Positions 29,682 to 38,482 of a stretch of 64,000 bases of DNA are shown here, piece after piece. The stretch is from Streptomyces olivaceoviridis (lineage in GTDB: Bacteria; Actinomycetota; Actinomycetes; Streptomycetales; Streptomycetaceae): NCBI RefSeq assembly GCF_014650115.1, contig NZ_BMUI01000009.1, positions 62,001 through 126,000 on the forward strand. The letters are read 5' to 3'. The notes under the pieces are model-generated. The model did no database searches. It saw nothing but the letters and a program-made list of their open reading frames with translations, and was not told where the DNA came from. Made by a program: the position numbers and the translations under genes. Numbering within the stretch: the stretch's first letter is position 1; the number at the start of each line of letters is the position of its first letter.

Positions 29682-30680
29682 TCAGGCATCCGCCGAAGCC
29701 GAAGCCGACGGTGATGGTGATGGTGACGCCGAGGGTGACGGCGAGGGCGACGTGTCGACCATGCGGGCCGTCGGCACCGCGAGCCGTGCGGGTCGCCTGG
29801 CCCACCGCAGCGCGTCGCCCGTGAGCAGGACCAGCGCCAGCCAGACCAGCGCGAACCCGGCCCACCGCTCGGCCGGCATGGCCTCGTGGAAGTACAGGAT
29901 GCCGAGCACGAACTGGAAGATCGGGGCCAGGTACTGCAACAGGCCCAGTGTGGACAGGGGCACGCGGATCGCCGCCGCGCCGAAGCAGACCAGCGGGAGG
30001 GCGGTGACGATGCCCGTGGAGGCGAGCAGGGCGGCGTGTCCGCCGCCGTCGTGCAGGAAGCTGGCGTCGCCGTGCGCGGTCAGCCACAGCAGGTAGCCGA
30101 GCGCCGGCAGGAACTGGATCGCCGTCTCGGCGGCGAGCGACTCGACACCGCCGAGGTCCACCTTCTTCTTCACCAGGCCGTAGGTGGCGAAGGAGAAGGC
30201 GAGGCAGAGGGAGATCCACGGCGGGCGGCCGTAGCCGACGGTCAGCACGACGACGGCGGCGAGACCTATGCCGACCGCCGCCCACTGCACGGGGCGCAGC
30301 CGTTCCTTGAGGAGCAGCACGCCCATCGCGATGGTGACCAGCGGGTTGATGAAGTAGCCGAGCGAGGCCTCGACGACGTGGCCGGCGTTCACGGCCCAGA
30401 TGTAGACGCCCCAGTTCACGGTGATGACACCGGCCGCCACGGCGACGAGGCCGAGCCGCCGGGGCTGGCGCAGCAGTTCTCCGGCCCAGGCCCAGCGGCG
30501 TACGAAGAGCAGCGCGGCGGCCACGAACACCAGGGACCACACCATGCGGTGGGCCAGGATCTCCAGGGCGCCGGCCGGTTTGAGCAGCGGCCAGAACAGG
30601 GGCACCAGCCCCCACATCCCATAGGCGGCGAAGCCGTTCAGCAGGCCTGTGCGGTGCTCACCCTCGGACGTCGCGGCCAC
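29682..30680 (-). CDS. rarD: RarD-type EamA family transporter
   Basis: This drug/metabolite exporter has ten predicted helices (332 aa) and resembles RarD (two EamA domains). Helices begin at GLLNGFAAYGMWGLVPLFW, and the typical NWGVYIWAVNAGHVVEASLGYFINPL segment follows. The GTG at 30680 has AGGAGGGGAC directly upstream, so it is preferred over the longer frame. The C-terminus ends in a Ser/Pro/Ala repeat (SPSPSPSASPSPSPS) encoded by degenerate GGTGAC/GGCGAC triplets at about 29698-29752. The exported substrate is unknown. Confidence 0.88.
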   Translation of the reverse strand: MAATSEGEHRTGLLNGFAAYGMWGLVPLFWPLLKPAGALEILAHRMVWSLVFVAAALLFVRRWAWAGELLRQPRRLGLVAVAAGVITVNWGVYIWAVNAGHVVEASLGYFINPLVTIAMGVLLLKERLRPVQWAAVGIGLAAVVVLTVGYGRPPWISLCLAFSFATYGLVKKKVDLGGVESLAAETAIQFLPALGYLLWLTAHGDASFLHDGGGHAALLASTGIVTALPLVCFGAAAIRVPLSTLGLLQYLAPIFQFVLGILYFHEAMPAERWAGFALVWLALVLLTGDALRWARRPARLAVPTARMVDTSPSPSPSASPSPSPSASASADA

Positions 30681-30736
30681 GTCCCCTCCTTCTCGCCCGC
30701 GCGTCCGGCGTGGACGCACGAGGACGAAGGTAACGC

Positions 30737-30796
30737 CGGGCGTCCCCGGCTGTCATGCTCGTATCGCCATACGGTCATGACAGCCGGGGACGCCCG
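30737..30796. terminator. 60-bp near-perfect palindrome (terminator)
   Basis: Outer arms 30737-30757 and 30776-30796 are 21-bp perfect complements. Inside, after a 2-base mismatch on each side, a further 5-bp stem (CGTAT/ATACG) closes on a 4-base loop. It begins 6 bp beyond the stop of the leftward NmrA-like gene and lies upstream of rarD, so it most likely terminates the NmrA-like transcript. Confidence 0.85.
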
Positions 30797-30802
30797 CCCG
30801 GG

Positions 30803-31657
30803 TCAGCCCTTGAGCGCGGCGGTGACGGCCTGTGCGAGCGGCGTCGTCGGACGGCCGGTCAGCCGGGACAGGTCGCCGGAGGAGACGACCAGCTCGCCCT
30901 TCTCGATCGACGCGTCCACGCCCGCCAGGATCCCGGCCACCGGCGCGGGCACCCCGGCGCCGGTCAGGATGCCGGTGAGGGCCTCCACCGGGACCGGGTT
31001 GTAGACGATCTCCCTGCCGGTCTGCCGGCTCAGCTCGGCCGCGTACTCGGCGAAGCTCCACGCCTCGTCGCCGCCCAGCTCGTACGTCGTGTTCTCGTGG
31101 CCCTCGCCGGTCAGCACCGCGACCGCGGCGGCGGCGTAGTCGGCGCGGGCGGCGGAGGAGACCCGGCCGTCACCGGCGGCGGCCAGGACCGCGCCGTGCT
31201 CCAGCACCGGTGCCAGGTTCTCGGTGTAGTTCTCGTGGTACCAGCCGTTGCGCAGCAGGCTGTAGGGCAGGCCGGAGGCGAGGAGCACCTGCTCGGTCGC
31301 CCGGTGGTCGTCCGCCAGCGCGGCCGTCAGGGTGCCCGGGGCGCTGGTGTAGGCGAGCAGCGCCACGCCGGCCGCCCTGGCCGCCTCGATGACGACCGTG
31401 TGCTGTCCCACCCGGCCCTTGTCGAACTCGTTGCCGGAGATCAGCAGGACCTTGTCACCGGCGGCGAACAGGCCGTCGAAGGTCTCGGGCGCGTTGTAGT
31501 CCGCGACGGCCAGCTTCACCCCGCGGGCGGCGAAATCGGCGGCCTTCGCCTCGTCCCGCACGACGGCGGTGATCCGCTCGGCCGGGACCTTCTCCAGCAG
31601 CTGCTCCACGACGTGCCGGCCGAGGTGTCCGGTGGCTCCGGTGACGACGATGCTCAT
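30803..31657 (-). CDS. NmrA/SDR-family NAD(P)H:quinone oxidoreductase-like protein
   Basis: This is an atypical short-chain dehydrogenase (284 aa) resembling E. coli QorB. The Rossmann motif is VVTGATGHLGRHVVEQL at the N-terminus. A YSLLRNGWYHENYTENL segment follows near residue 135, and ELGGDEAWSFAEYAAELS precedes the C-terminal domain. It probably reduces quinones with NADPH. GAAGGAG lies about 9 bp before the ATG at 31657. It is divergent from an HxlR regulator, a classic pairing for quinone or electrophile stress. Confidence 0.9.
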   Translation of the reverse strand: MSIVVTGATGHLGRHVVEQLLEKVPAERITAVVRDEAKAADFAARGVKLAVADYNAPETFDGLFAAGDKVLLISGNEFDKGRVGQHTVVIEAARAAGVALLAYTSAPGTLTAALADDHRATEQVLLASGLPYSLLRNGWYHENYTENLAPVLEHGAVLAAAGDGRVSSAARADYAAAAVAVLTGEGHENTTYELGGDEAWSFAEYAAELSRQTGREIVYNPVPVEALTGILTGAGVPAPVAGILAGVDASIEKGELVVSSGDLSRLTGRPTTPLAQAVTAALKG

Positions 31658-31720
31658 GAGGGGTGACTCCTTCTCCGGTGGGTATGTCACTCACCCTAGG
31701 AGCTGCACTAACCGAACGAA

Positions 31721-31745
31721 AGTACCCACTTTGAAGTAAGGTACT
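31721..31745. promoter_or_regulatory. Candidate HxlR operator between divergent genes
   Basis: AGTACC and GGTACT form an inverted repeat 13 bp apart, and a second one, ACTT-TG-AAGT (31728-31737), is nested inside it. The 91-bp gap carries the promoters of both the quinone-reductase-like gene and the regulator, so binding here could control both. TAAGGT at 31737-31742 could serve as a -10 for the regulator, 6 bp before its ATG. Confidence 0.55.
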
Positions 31746-31748
31746 GGT

Positions 31749-32216
31749 ATGTCGGTAAGCAAGAACGCGGTGGACGCCGAGGCGATGTGCCCGCACCGCC
31801 TGGTCCTGGAACACGTCACCAGCCGCTGGGGTGTCCTCGTCCTCATCGAACTGCTGGAGCGGCCGTACCGGTTCAGCGAGCTGCGCCGTGCGATCAGCGG
31901 CCTCGGCGGCCGGGGCGTCAGCGAGAAGATGCTCACCCAGACGCTCCAGACCCTGGAGCGCGACGGCCTGGTCCACCGGGACGCCAAGCCGGTCATCCCG
32001 CCCCGCGTCGACTACTCGCTCACCGCACTCGGCCGGGAAGCGGCGGAGCAGGTCCGGGCCCTCGCCCAGTGGACGCACGCCCGCATGGACGCGGTGGCGG
32101 AGGCCCGCCGGTCCTACGACGAGAGCCGCCGCGCGTACGACGAGAGCCGCCAGGCCTACGACGCGAGCCGCGGCGCGTACGAAGAGGCCCGGGGGAACCA
32201 GTCCCGGGCCTCCTGA
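31749..32216 (+). CDS. HxlR family transcriptional regulator with repeat tail
   Basis: This is a winged-helix regulator (155 aa). The core has the conserved N-terminal Cys (C14 in MCPHRLVLEHVTSRW), as in redox- and quinone-sensing family members, and RFSELRRAISGLGGRGVSEKMLTQTL as recognition region. The core ends near residue 115. An added tail of four 7-residue repeats (YDESRRA, YDESRQA, YDASRGA, YEEARGN; residues 123-150) should form a charged helix or coiled coil. It is divergently transcribed from the reductase it probably regulates. The Cys suggests thiol-based control. Confidence 0.9.
   Translation: MSVSKNAVDAEAMCPHRLVLEHVTSRWGVLVLIELLERPYRFSELRRAISGLGGRGVSEKMLTQTLQTLERDGLVHRDAKPVIPPRVDYSLTALGREAAEQVRALAQWTHARMDAVAEARRSYDESRRAYDESRQAYDASRGAYEEARGNQSRAS
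32115..32198 (+). repeat. 21-bp tandem repeat encoding the HxlR tail
   Basis: Four in-frame 21-bp units encode the YDESRRA-type heptads at the C-terminus of the HxlR protein. Units one and two are nearly identical; the later ones are more diverged. Confidence 0.9.
32184..32212. terminator. Hairpin between convergent hxlR-type and korB genes
   Basis: A perfect 10-bp stem (GAGGCCCGGG with CCCGGGCCTC) has a 9-base loop and overlaps the last codons of the regulator gene. It can terminate both the rightward regulator and the leftward korAB transcript, whose stops are only 14 bp apart. Confidence 0.7.
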
Positions 32217-32229
32217 ACCGGCGGACGGA

Positions 32230-33283
<1,054 letters not shown>

Positions 33284-33291
<8 letters not shown>

Positions 33292-35212
33292 CGATGGCCT
33301 CCTTCAGCGCCGCGGCGAGCTGTTCCGCCTTGAACGGCATGCCGTTGACCTGGTTGTAGGAGTGGGCGTCGACCAGGTACTTCGCCCGGATGAGGGTGGC
33401 GAGCTGCCCGAGGTTCATCTCGGGGACGACCACCTTGTCGTAGCCCTTCAGGACCGTGCCGAGGTTGCGCGGGAAGGGATTGAGGTGGCGCAGATGGGCC
33501 TGGGCGATCGACTCGCCGGCCGCGCGCAGCCGCCGTACCGCCGCCGTGATCGGGCCGTAGGTCGAGCCCCAGCCGAGCACCAGGGTCTTCGCGCCGTGCG
33601 GGTCGTCGACCTCCACGCCGGGGACGTCGATGCCGTCGACCTTGGCCTGCCGGGTGCGGACCATGAAGTCGTGGTTGGCCGGGTCGTAGGAGATGTTGCC
33701 CGTGCCGTCCTGCTTCTCGATGCCGCCGATGCGGTGCTCCAGGCCCGGGGTGCCCGGGATCGCCCACGGCCGGGCCAGTGTCTTCGGGTCCCGCTTGTAC
33801 GGCCAGAAGACCTCGGTGCCGTCCTCCAGCGTGTGGTTCGGGCCGGAGGCGAACCGCACCCGCAGGTCGGGCAGCTCGTCCAGGTCGGGGATGCGCCACG
33901 GCTCGGAGCCGTTGGCCAGGTAGCCGTCCGACAGCAGCATCACCGGTGTCCGGTACGTCAGCGCGATCCGGGCCGCCTCCAGGGCGGCGTCGAAGCAGTC
34001 GGCCGGGGTCTGCGGCGCGACCACCGGCACCGGCGCCTCGCCGTTGCGGCCGTACATCGCCTGGAGCAGGTCGGCCTGCTCGGTCTTGGTCGGCAGACCC
34101 GTCGACGGGCCGCCGCGCTGGATGTCCACCACCAGCAGGGGTAGCTCCAGCGAGACCGCGAGGCCGATCGTCTCGCTCTTCAGGGCGACACCGGGGCCAC
34201 TCGTCGTGGTCACCGCCAGCGAGCCGCCGAACGCCGCGCCCAGCGCCGCGCCGATGCCCGCGATCTCGTCCTCGGCCTGGAAGGTGCGCACGCCGAAGTT
34301 CTTGTGCTTGCTCAGCTCGTGCAGGATGTCCGAGGCCGGCGTGATCGGGTACGACCCCAGGAACAGCGGCAGATCCGCCTGGCGGGACGCGGTGATCAGG
34401 CCGTAGGCCAGGGCGAGGTTGCCGGAGATGTTCCGGTACGTGCCGACCGGGAAGGCCTTGGTGGCCGGCGCGACCTCGTAGGAGACCGCGAAGTCCTCGG
34501 TCGTCTCGCCGAAGTTCCAGCCCGCGCGGAACGCCGCGACGTTGGCCCTGGCGATGTCCGGCTTCTTCGCGAACTTCGACTTCAGGAACTTCTCGGTGCC
34601 CTCGGTGGGCCGGTGGTACATCCAGCTCAGCAGGCCCAGCGCGAACATGTTCTTGCTGCGCTCGGCCTCCTTGCGGGAGAGGTCGAACTCCTTCAGCGCT
34701 TCCACGGTGAGCGTGGTCAGCGGCACCGGATGGAGGCTGTAGCCGTCGAGCGAACCGTCCTGGAGCGGGTCGCTCGCGTACCCGACCTTCTGGAGGGCCC
34801 GCTTGGTGAACTCGTCGGTGTTGACGATGATCTCGGCTCCGCGCGGGAGGTCGCCGATGTTGGCCTTCAGGGCGGCCGGGTTCATGGCGACCAGGACGTT
34901 CGGCGCGTCTCCGGGGGTCAGGATGTCGTGGTCGGCGAAGTGGAGCTGGAAGGACGAGACACCCGGCAGGGTGCCGGCGGGGGCGCGGATCTCGGCGGGG
35001 AAGTTCGGGAGGGTGGAGAGGTCGTTGCCGAAGGAAGCGGTCTCCGAGGTGAAACGGTCCCCGGTGAGCTGCATGCCGTCACCCGAGTCCCCCGCGAACC
35101 GGATGATCACCCGGTCCAGGCGCCGCACGTCCTTCGCGCCGCCCGGTTTGCGCTGCTCTCCCACGACGGTTCCGTCGGTCTGCTCCGCTGGGCTGCTGAC
35201 CTGGCTGGTCAC
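33284..35212 (-). CDS. korA: 2-oxoacid:ferredoxin oxidoreductase subunit alpha (gamma-alpha fusion)
   Basis: This is the large subunit (642 aa) in which the gamma domain (residues about 30-200, starting RVIIRFAGDSGDGMQLTG) is fused to the alpha pyrimidine-binding domain (from about residue 230, with GSYPITPASDILHELSKH and TTSGPGVALKSE). It works with KorB in the TCA cycle as an alternative to the 2-oxoglutarate dehydrogenase complex. The GTG at 35212 has GAAGGAGGTCC just upstream; the frame is open further but without a site. The reduced ferredoxin it makes must be reoxidised somewhere; a second, NADH-module-less complex I cluster lies about 5 kb away. Confidence 0.92.
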
Positions 35213-35550
35213 TGAACTGGACCTCCTTCGAGGCGGCTGTCCGGGGCCGGTCGTCCCACGGACCATCCCAGGATCAACCCTACGTCGGTTAGGGTCGCCT
35301 TCCCGAGCCATCCAGTGATTGGACGACATTTCGAGACGGCCTGTCGCGCTGTGTGTCCATCATGTCCCGCATCGCCTGAGCACCGGTCAAGGCGCTCCCC
35401 GCGCGTGTACAGGTTCTCTTCTGCGGCTCCCGACCGGACCCCCGGTCGCCCCCTACGGGTCGCTCCGGGCCTTCCTTCCGGGTACCCGCCTCCACCGAAG
35501 CGGGAGAGGCTGACGGGGCGCTGACGGGAGGCTGACACCGGACCGGCCGA
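35213..35550. other. Intergenic region upstream of korA
   Basis: This 338-bp gap holds the korAB promoter and the downstream part of the response-regulator gene. Near 35508-35537 the words GCTGACGGGGC, GCTGACGGGAG and GCTGACACC form a short irregular direct repeat next to the response-regulator stop. I see no convincing ORF. Confidence 0.5.
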
Positions 35551-36210
35551 CTAGGAGTTCAGGTAGGTGAGAACGGCCAGAACCCGCCGGTGATCCCCCT
35601 CGCTCGGGGCCAGGCCGAGTTTCAGGAAGATGTTGCTGACGTGCTTCTCCACGGCGCCGTCGCTGACCACCAGCTGCCGGGCGACGGCCGAGTTCGTCCG
35701 CCCCTCCGCCATCAGCCCCAGCACCTCGCGCTCCCGCGGCGTCAGCCCCGCCAGCACGTCCTGCTTGCGGCTGCGGCCGAGCAGCTGTGCGACCACCTCC
35801 GGGTCCAGCGCCGTACCGCCCTCGGCGACCCGCACCACCGCGTCCACGAACTCCCGGACGTCCGCCACCCGGTCCTTGAGCAGATAGCCGACGCCCCGGC
35901 TGGAACCGGCCAGCAGTTCGGTGGCGTAGCGCTCCTCGACGTACTGCGACAGCACCAGCACCCCGAGCCCGGGGTGCAGCCGGCGCAGTAGTACGGCTGC
36001 CCGGACGCCCTCGTCGGTGTGCGTCGGCGGCATCCGTACGTCCGCCACGACCACGTCGGGCAGCTCGCCCCGCTCGTCCAGCTCGGAGATGGTCTTCACC
36101 AGCGCGTCCGCGTCGCCGACGCCCGCCACGACCTCGTGCCCGCGGTCGGTCAGCAGCCGGGTCAGGCCCTCCCGCAGCAGCACTGAATCCTCGGCGATGA
36201 CCACCCGCAC
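35551..36210 (-). CDS. NarL/FixJ-type response regulator
   Basis: This is a two-component DNA-binding regulator (219 aa). The receiver domain has the acidic pair in VVIAEDS, the phospho-acceptor D57 in PDVVVADVRMPP, and the Lys in LLKDRVADV. The LuxR-type helix-turn-helix is in LTPREREVLGLMAEGRTNSAVARQLVVSDGAVEKHVSNIF, near residues 148-190. The GTG at 36210 follows GGAGGACAGG; a GTG four codons upstream is also possible. Two sensor kinases lie upstream in the same direction and are the likely phosphate donors. Confidence 0.92.
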   Translation of the reverse strand: MRVVIAEDSVLLREGLTRLLTDRGHEVVAGVGDADALVKTISELDERGELPDVVVADVRMPPTHTDEGVRAAVLLRRLHPGLGVLVLSQYVEERYATELLAGSSRGVGYLLKDRVADVREFVDAVVRVAEGGTALDPEVVAQLLGRSRKQDVLAGLTPREREVLGLMAEGRTNSAVARQLVVSDGAVEKHVSNIFLKLGLAPSEGDHRRVLAVLTYLNS

Positions 36211-36759
36211 CCTGTCCTCCACGATTCTTCCGGCCCCCCACAGCCCGATCCCCCGCGACGCCGTCCGCCCGGGGCGTCCTCCAGGGGTCCAGCATTCCAG
36301 CAATCCGCCCGGAACGCCGCCGACCGGGGGAATCTCGGGGGAATACGGGGGCGCGACCCGGGCGCGTCTTCGGGGCTCGGGCGGATCCGCACGCGCCCCG
36401 TCACCCAGGCGCGTGGGGGTCGGCCGTTCCGCCGTTCCGGTGCCTGGGTGTGCCGCCGTGCCGGCGCCCGGCCGCCCCCGCGGTTCCGTGGCGCGGGCGC
36501 GCGGGCGTGCGGGCGTGCGGGCGTCGGCCGTTCCGCCGTTCCGTGGCGCGGGCGTCCGGCCGCTCTGACGTTCAGGCGTCTCGCCGCTCTGCCACTCAGG
36601 TGCTCGGGCGTGCCGCTGTTCCGCCGCCCAGGCGCGCCGTCGCTGGGGCGCCCAGGCGTGCCGCCGCTTCCGCCGCGCGGGTGTACCGGCGCTCCGCCGC
36701 AGCACTGCTGCTCCGCCGCTCCGCCGCTCCGCCGCTCCGGCTCTGAGGCGGGCGGGCGT
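36211..36759. repeat. Non-coding gap with degenerate GC-rich repeats
   Basis: This ~550-bp stretch separates the proximal sensor kinase gene from its response regulator. From about 36410 to 36745 it is made of degenerate short repeats, such as GCGGGCGTGCGGGCGTGCGG near 36500, GGCCGTTCCGCCGTTCCG, and GCTCCGCC four times near 36710-36740. Every frame through it is low-complexity Arg/Ala/Gly and none looks like a gene. The regulator's promoter, or at least a long leader, should lie near 36220-36330. Confidence 0.7.
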
Positions 36760-38085
36760 TCAGCCGCGCCAGGGGAGTTCCGCGATCACCCGGGTGGGGC
36801 CGCCCGCCGGGGAGTCCACCATGAGGATGCCGTCCACCGCGTCCAGGCGGGCGGCGAGACCGGCCAGCCCGGAGCCCCGGGAGGCGTCGGCGCCGCCCAC
36901 GCCGTCGTCGGTCACCTGGAGCATCAGCCGGTCCTCCGAGCGCCACACGTCGACGGAGGCGGACCGGGCGCCGCTGTGCTTGCTGATGTTCTGGAGCAGT
37001 TCGGAGACGGTGAAGTAGGCGATGCCCTCGATGGCGGGCGCGGGCCGGGCCGGCAGGTCGACCTCGACCCGCACCGGCACCGTGCAGCGCGAGGCGACCG
37101 CCGACAGGGCCGCGTCCAGGCCACGGTCGGTGAGCACGGCCGGGTGGATGCCCCGGGCGAGGTCGCGCAGTTCCTGGAGGGCCGTCTTCACCTCGCCGTG
37201 CGCCTCCTCCACCATCCGCGCCGCCGTCCGCGGGTCCTCCCGCAGCTTCTCCTTGGCCAGCCCCAGATCCATCGCCAGGTTCACCAGCCGGGCCTGCGCC
37301 CCGTCGTGCAGGTCCCGCTCGATGCGGCGCAGATCGGCGGCGGCCGTGTCGACCACGACCCCCCGGTCCGACTCCAGCTCCACCACTCGCGCCGACAGCG
37401 GTGAGGGCCCGAGCAGCCCGCGCACGAGCAGCCCGTCCACGGTCGTCAGGGCCCGTACGAGCCAGGGCGTGGCCAGGGTGAACACCAGCCCGATCAGCGC
37501 CGTGACGGTGATCTCGAAGGGGTTGTCGAGGTAGACGCTGTGGTGGGCGTCGCCGTAGAGCTGGATCCCGCCCTCGCCGGCGTACGTCGGGAACACCCAG
37601 AACCACAGCGGATAGCTCAGCAGCCCCCAGCCGCAGGACCAGAAGGTCACCGCCACCGAGAACGAGAACACCGCCCACGGGAACTGCACCAGCGCGTACA
37701 GCACGTGCCGCCAGGAGGCGCCGCTCTTGAGCATCGCGCCCATCCAGGCCGCCGCGCCCGGCTTGCGCATCCGCAGCGGTTCCGGGTCGGCCACCTCAAG
37801 GCCGAGCAGGCCGCGCGCCCGCGCCCGCTCCAGCACGCCGAAGCCCCGGCAGCCGGCGAGCGCCGCCGCGAGCACCGGGATGCCGAGGAAGGTCACCAGC
37901 AGGCCCGCGCCGAGCGTGACCATCGTCACCGTCCAGCTGAACAGGACGGCCGCCACCGGCAGGCTCAGCAGCACGTAGCCGAACTCGCGCCAGCTGCGCG
38001 CCTCGAAGGGTGCCCGCAGCCCGGCGGGCAGCCGGTGCCGCGGCTCGCTGCGGGTGGCGTACCCCTGTCCGTAGTCCGTGACCAT
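36760..38085 (-). CDS. Sensor histidine kinase (HisKA_3 type), paralogue 1
   Basis: This is a membrane sensor kinase (441 aa). The N-terminal sensor part has hydrophobic segments near residues 35-80 and 125-165, and another near 190-215. The phospho-acceptor is H260 in RRIERDLHDGAQARLVNLAM. The ATP-binding domain carries the N-box ELLQNISKHSGARSA, followed by DDGVGGAD and GLAGLAARL. The ATG at 38085 starts MVTDYG. The kinase core is nearly identical in DNA to the next gene upstream (paralogue 2), whereas the sensor parts differ. It presumably phosphorylates the downstream regulator. Confidence 0.92.
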   Translation of the reverse strand: MVTDYGQGYATRSEPRHRLPAGLRAPFEARSWREFGYVLLSLPVAAVLFSWTVTMVTLGAGLLVTFLGIPVLAAALAGCRGFGVLERARARGLLGLEVADPEPLRMRKPGAAAWMGAMLKSGASWRHVLYALVQFPWAVFSFSVAVTFWSCGWGLLSYPLWFWVFPTYAGEGGIQLYGDAHHSVYLDNPFEITVTALIGLVFTLATPWLVRALTTVDGLLVRGLLGPSPLSARVVELESDRGVVVDTAAADLRRIERDLHDGAQARLVNLAMDLGLAKEKLREDPRTAARMVEEAHGEVKTALQELRDLARGIHPAVLTDRGLDAALSAVASRCTVPVRVEVDLPARPAPAIEGIAYFTVSELLQNISKHSGARSASVDVWRSEDRLMLQVTDDGVGGADASRGSGLAGLAARLDAVDGILMVDSPAGGPTRVIAELPWRG

Positions 38086-38300
38086 CGGTGTCGTCCCGTT
38101 CTCCTCGTTCCGGCGGCGGTTCCAGCCGTACCTCCAGGGTCGTCCGCCGGGCGCTGCCGGGGTATGGAGTCCGTCGGCGTCTTGAGCGGGGGGTTTTCCC
38201 CACCCCCGCGCTCCGTCCCGCCGTAGCGCCGTGGTCGGAGCGGTGCCGTGGCCGGCCGTAGTGCCGTGGCAGGCGCTGCCGACGCGCGGCGCGGAAACGA

Positions 38301-38346
38301 CGCCACGCGCGCGTGAGGCGTTTCCGCGTCTCACGCGCGCGTGGCG
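38301..38346. terminator. 17-bp inverted repeat between the two kinase genes
   Basis: Arms 38301-38317 and 38330-38346 are perfect complements (core CCACGCGCGCGTGAG) around a 12-base loop. It lies 137 bp past the stop of paralogue 2 and 216 bp before the start of paralogue 1, so it may terminate or attenuate read-through between them. Confidence 0.7.
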
Positions 38347-38367
38347 CCGCGGTGGCCGGCCATGCGC

Positions 38368-38480
38368 GGGCGGGGCTGCTCCTGTGAAATGTATGGGCGG
38401 GGCTGCTCCTGTGCCCTGTGCGGGCGGGACCACTTCCGTGCCCTGTGCAGGCCGGGCCGTTCCCGTGCATGTGCGGGCCG
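38368..38480. repeat. 27-bp minisatellite next to kinase paralogue 2
   Basis: Four units of 26-27 bp (starting at 38368, 38395, 38422 and 38449) share a GGGCGGG-C-CTCCTGTGCCCTGTGC-like pattern, with a fifth partial unit from 38475 entering the 3' end of the kinase gene. Units one and two are closest. No ORF through it looks real. Confidence 0.85.
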
Positions 38481-38482
38481 GG

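Noticed and set aside
36450..36746. ORF in the repeat spacer upstream of the response regulator
   Set aside because: Low-complexity Arg/Pro/Ala sequence in a degenerate repeat with no ribosome-binding site.
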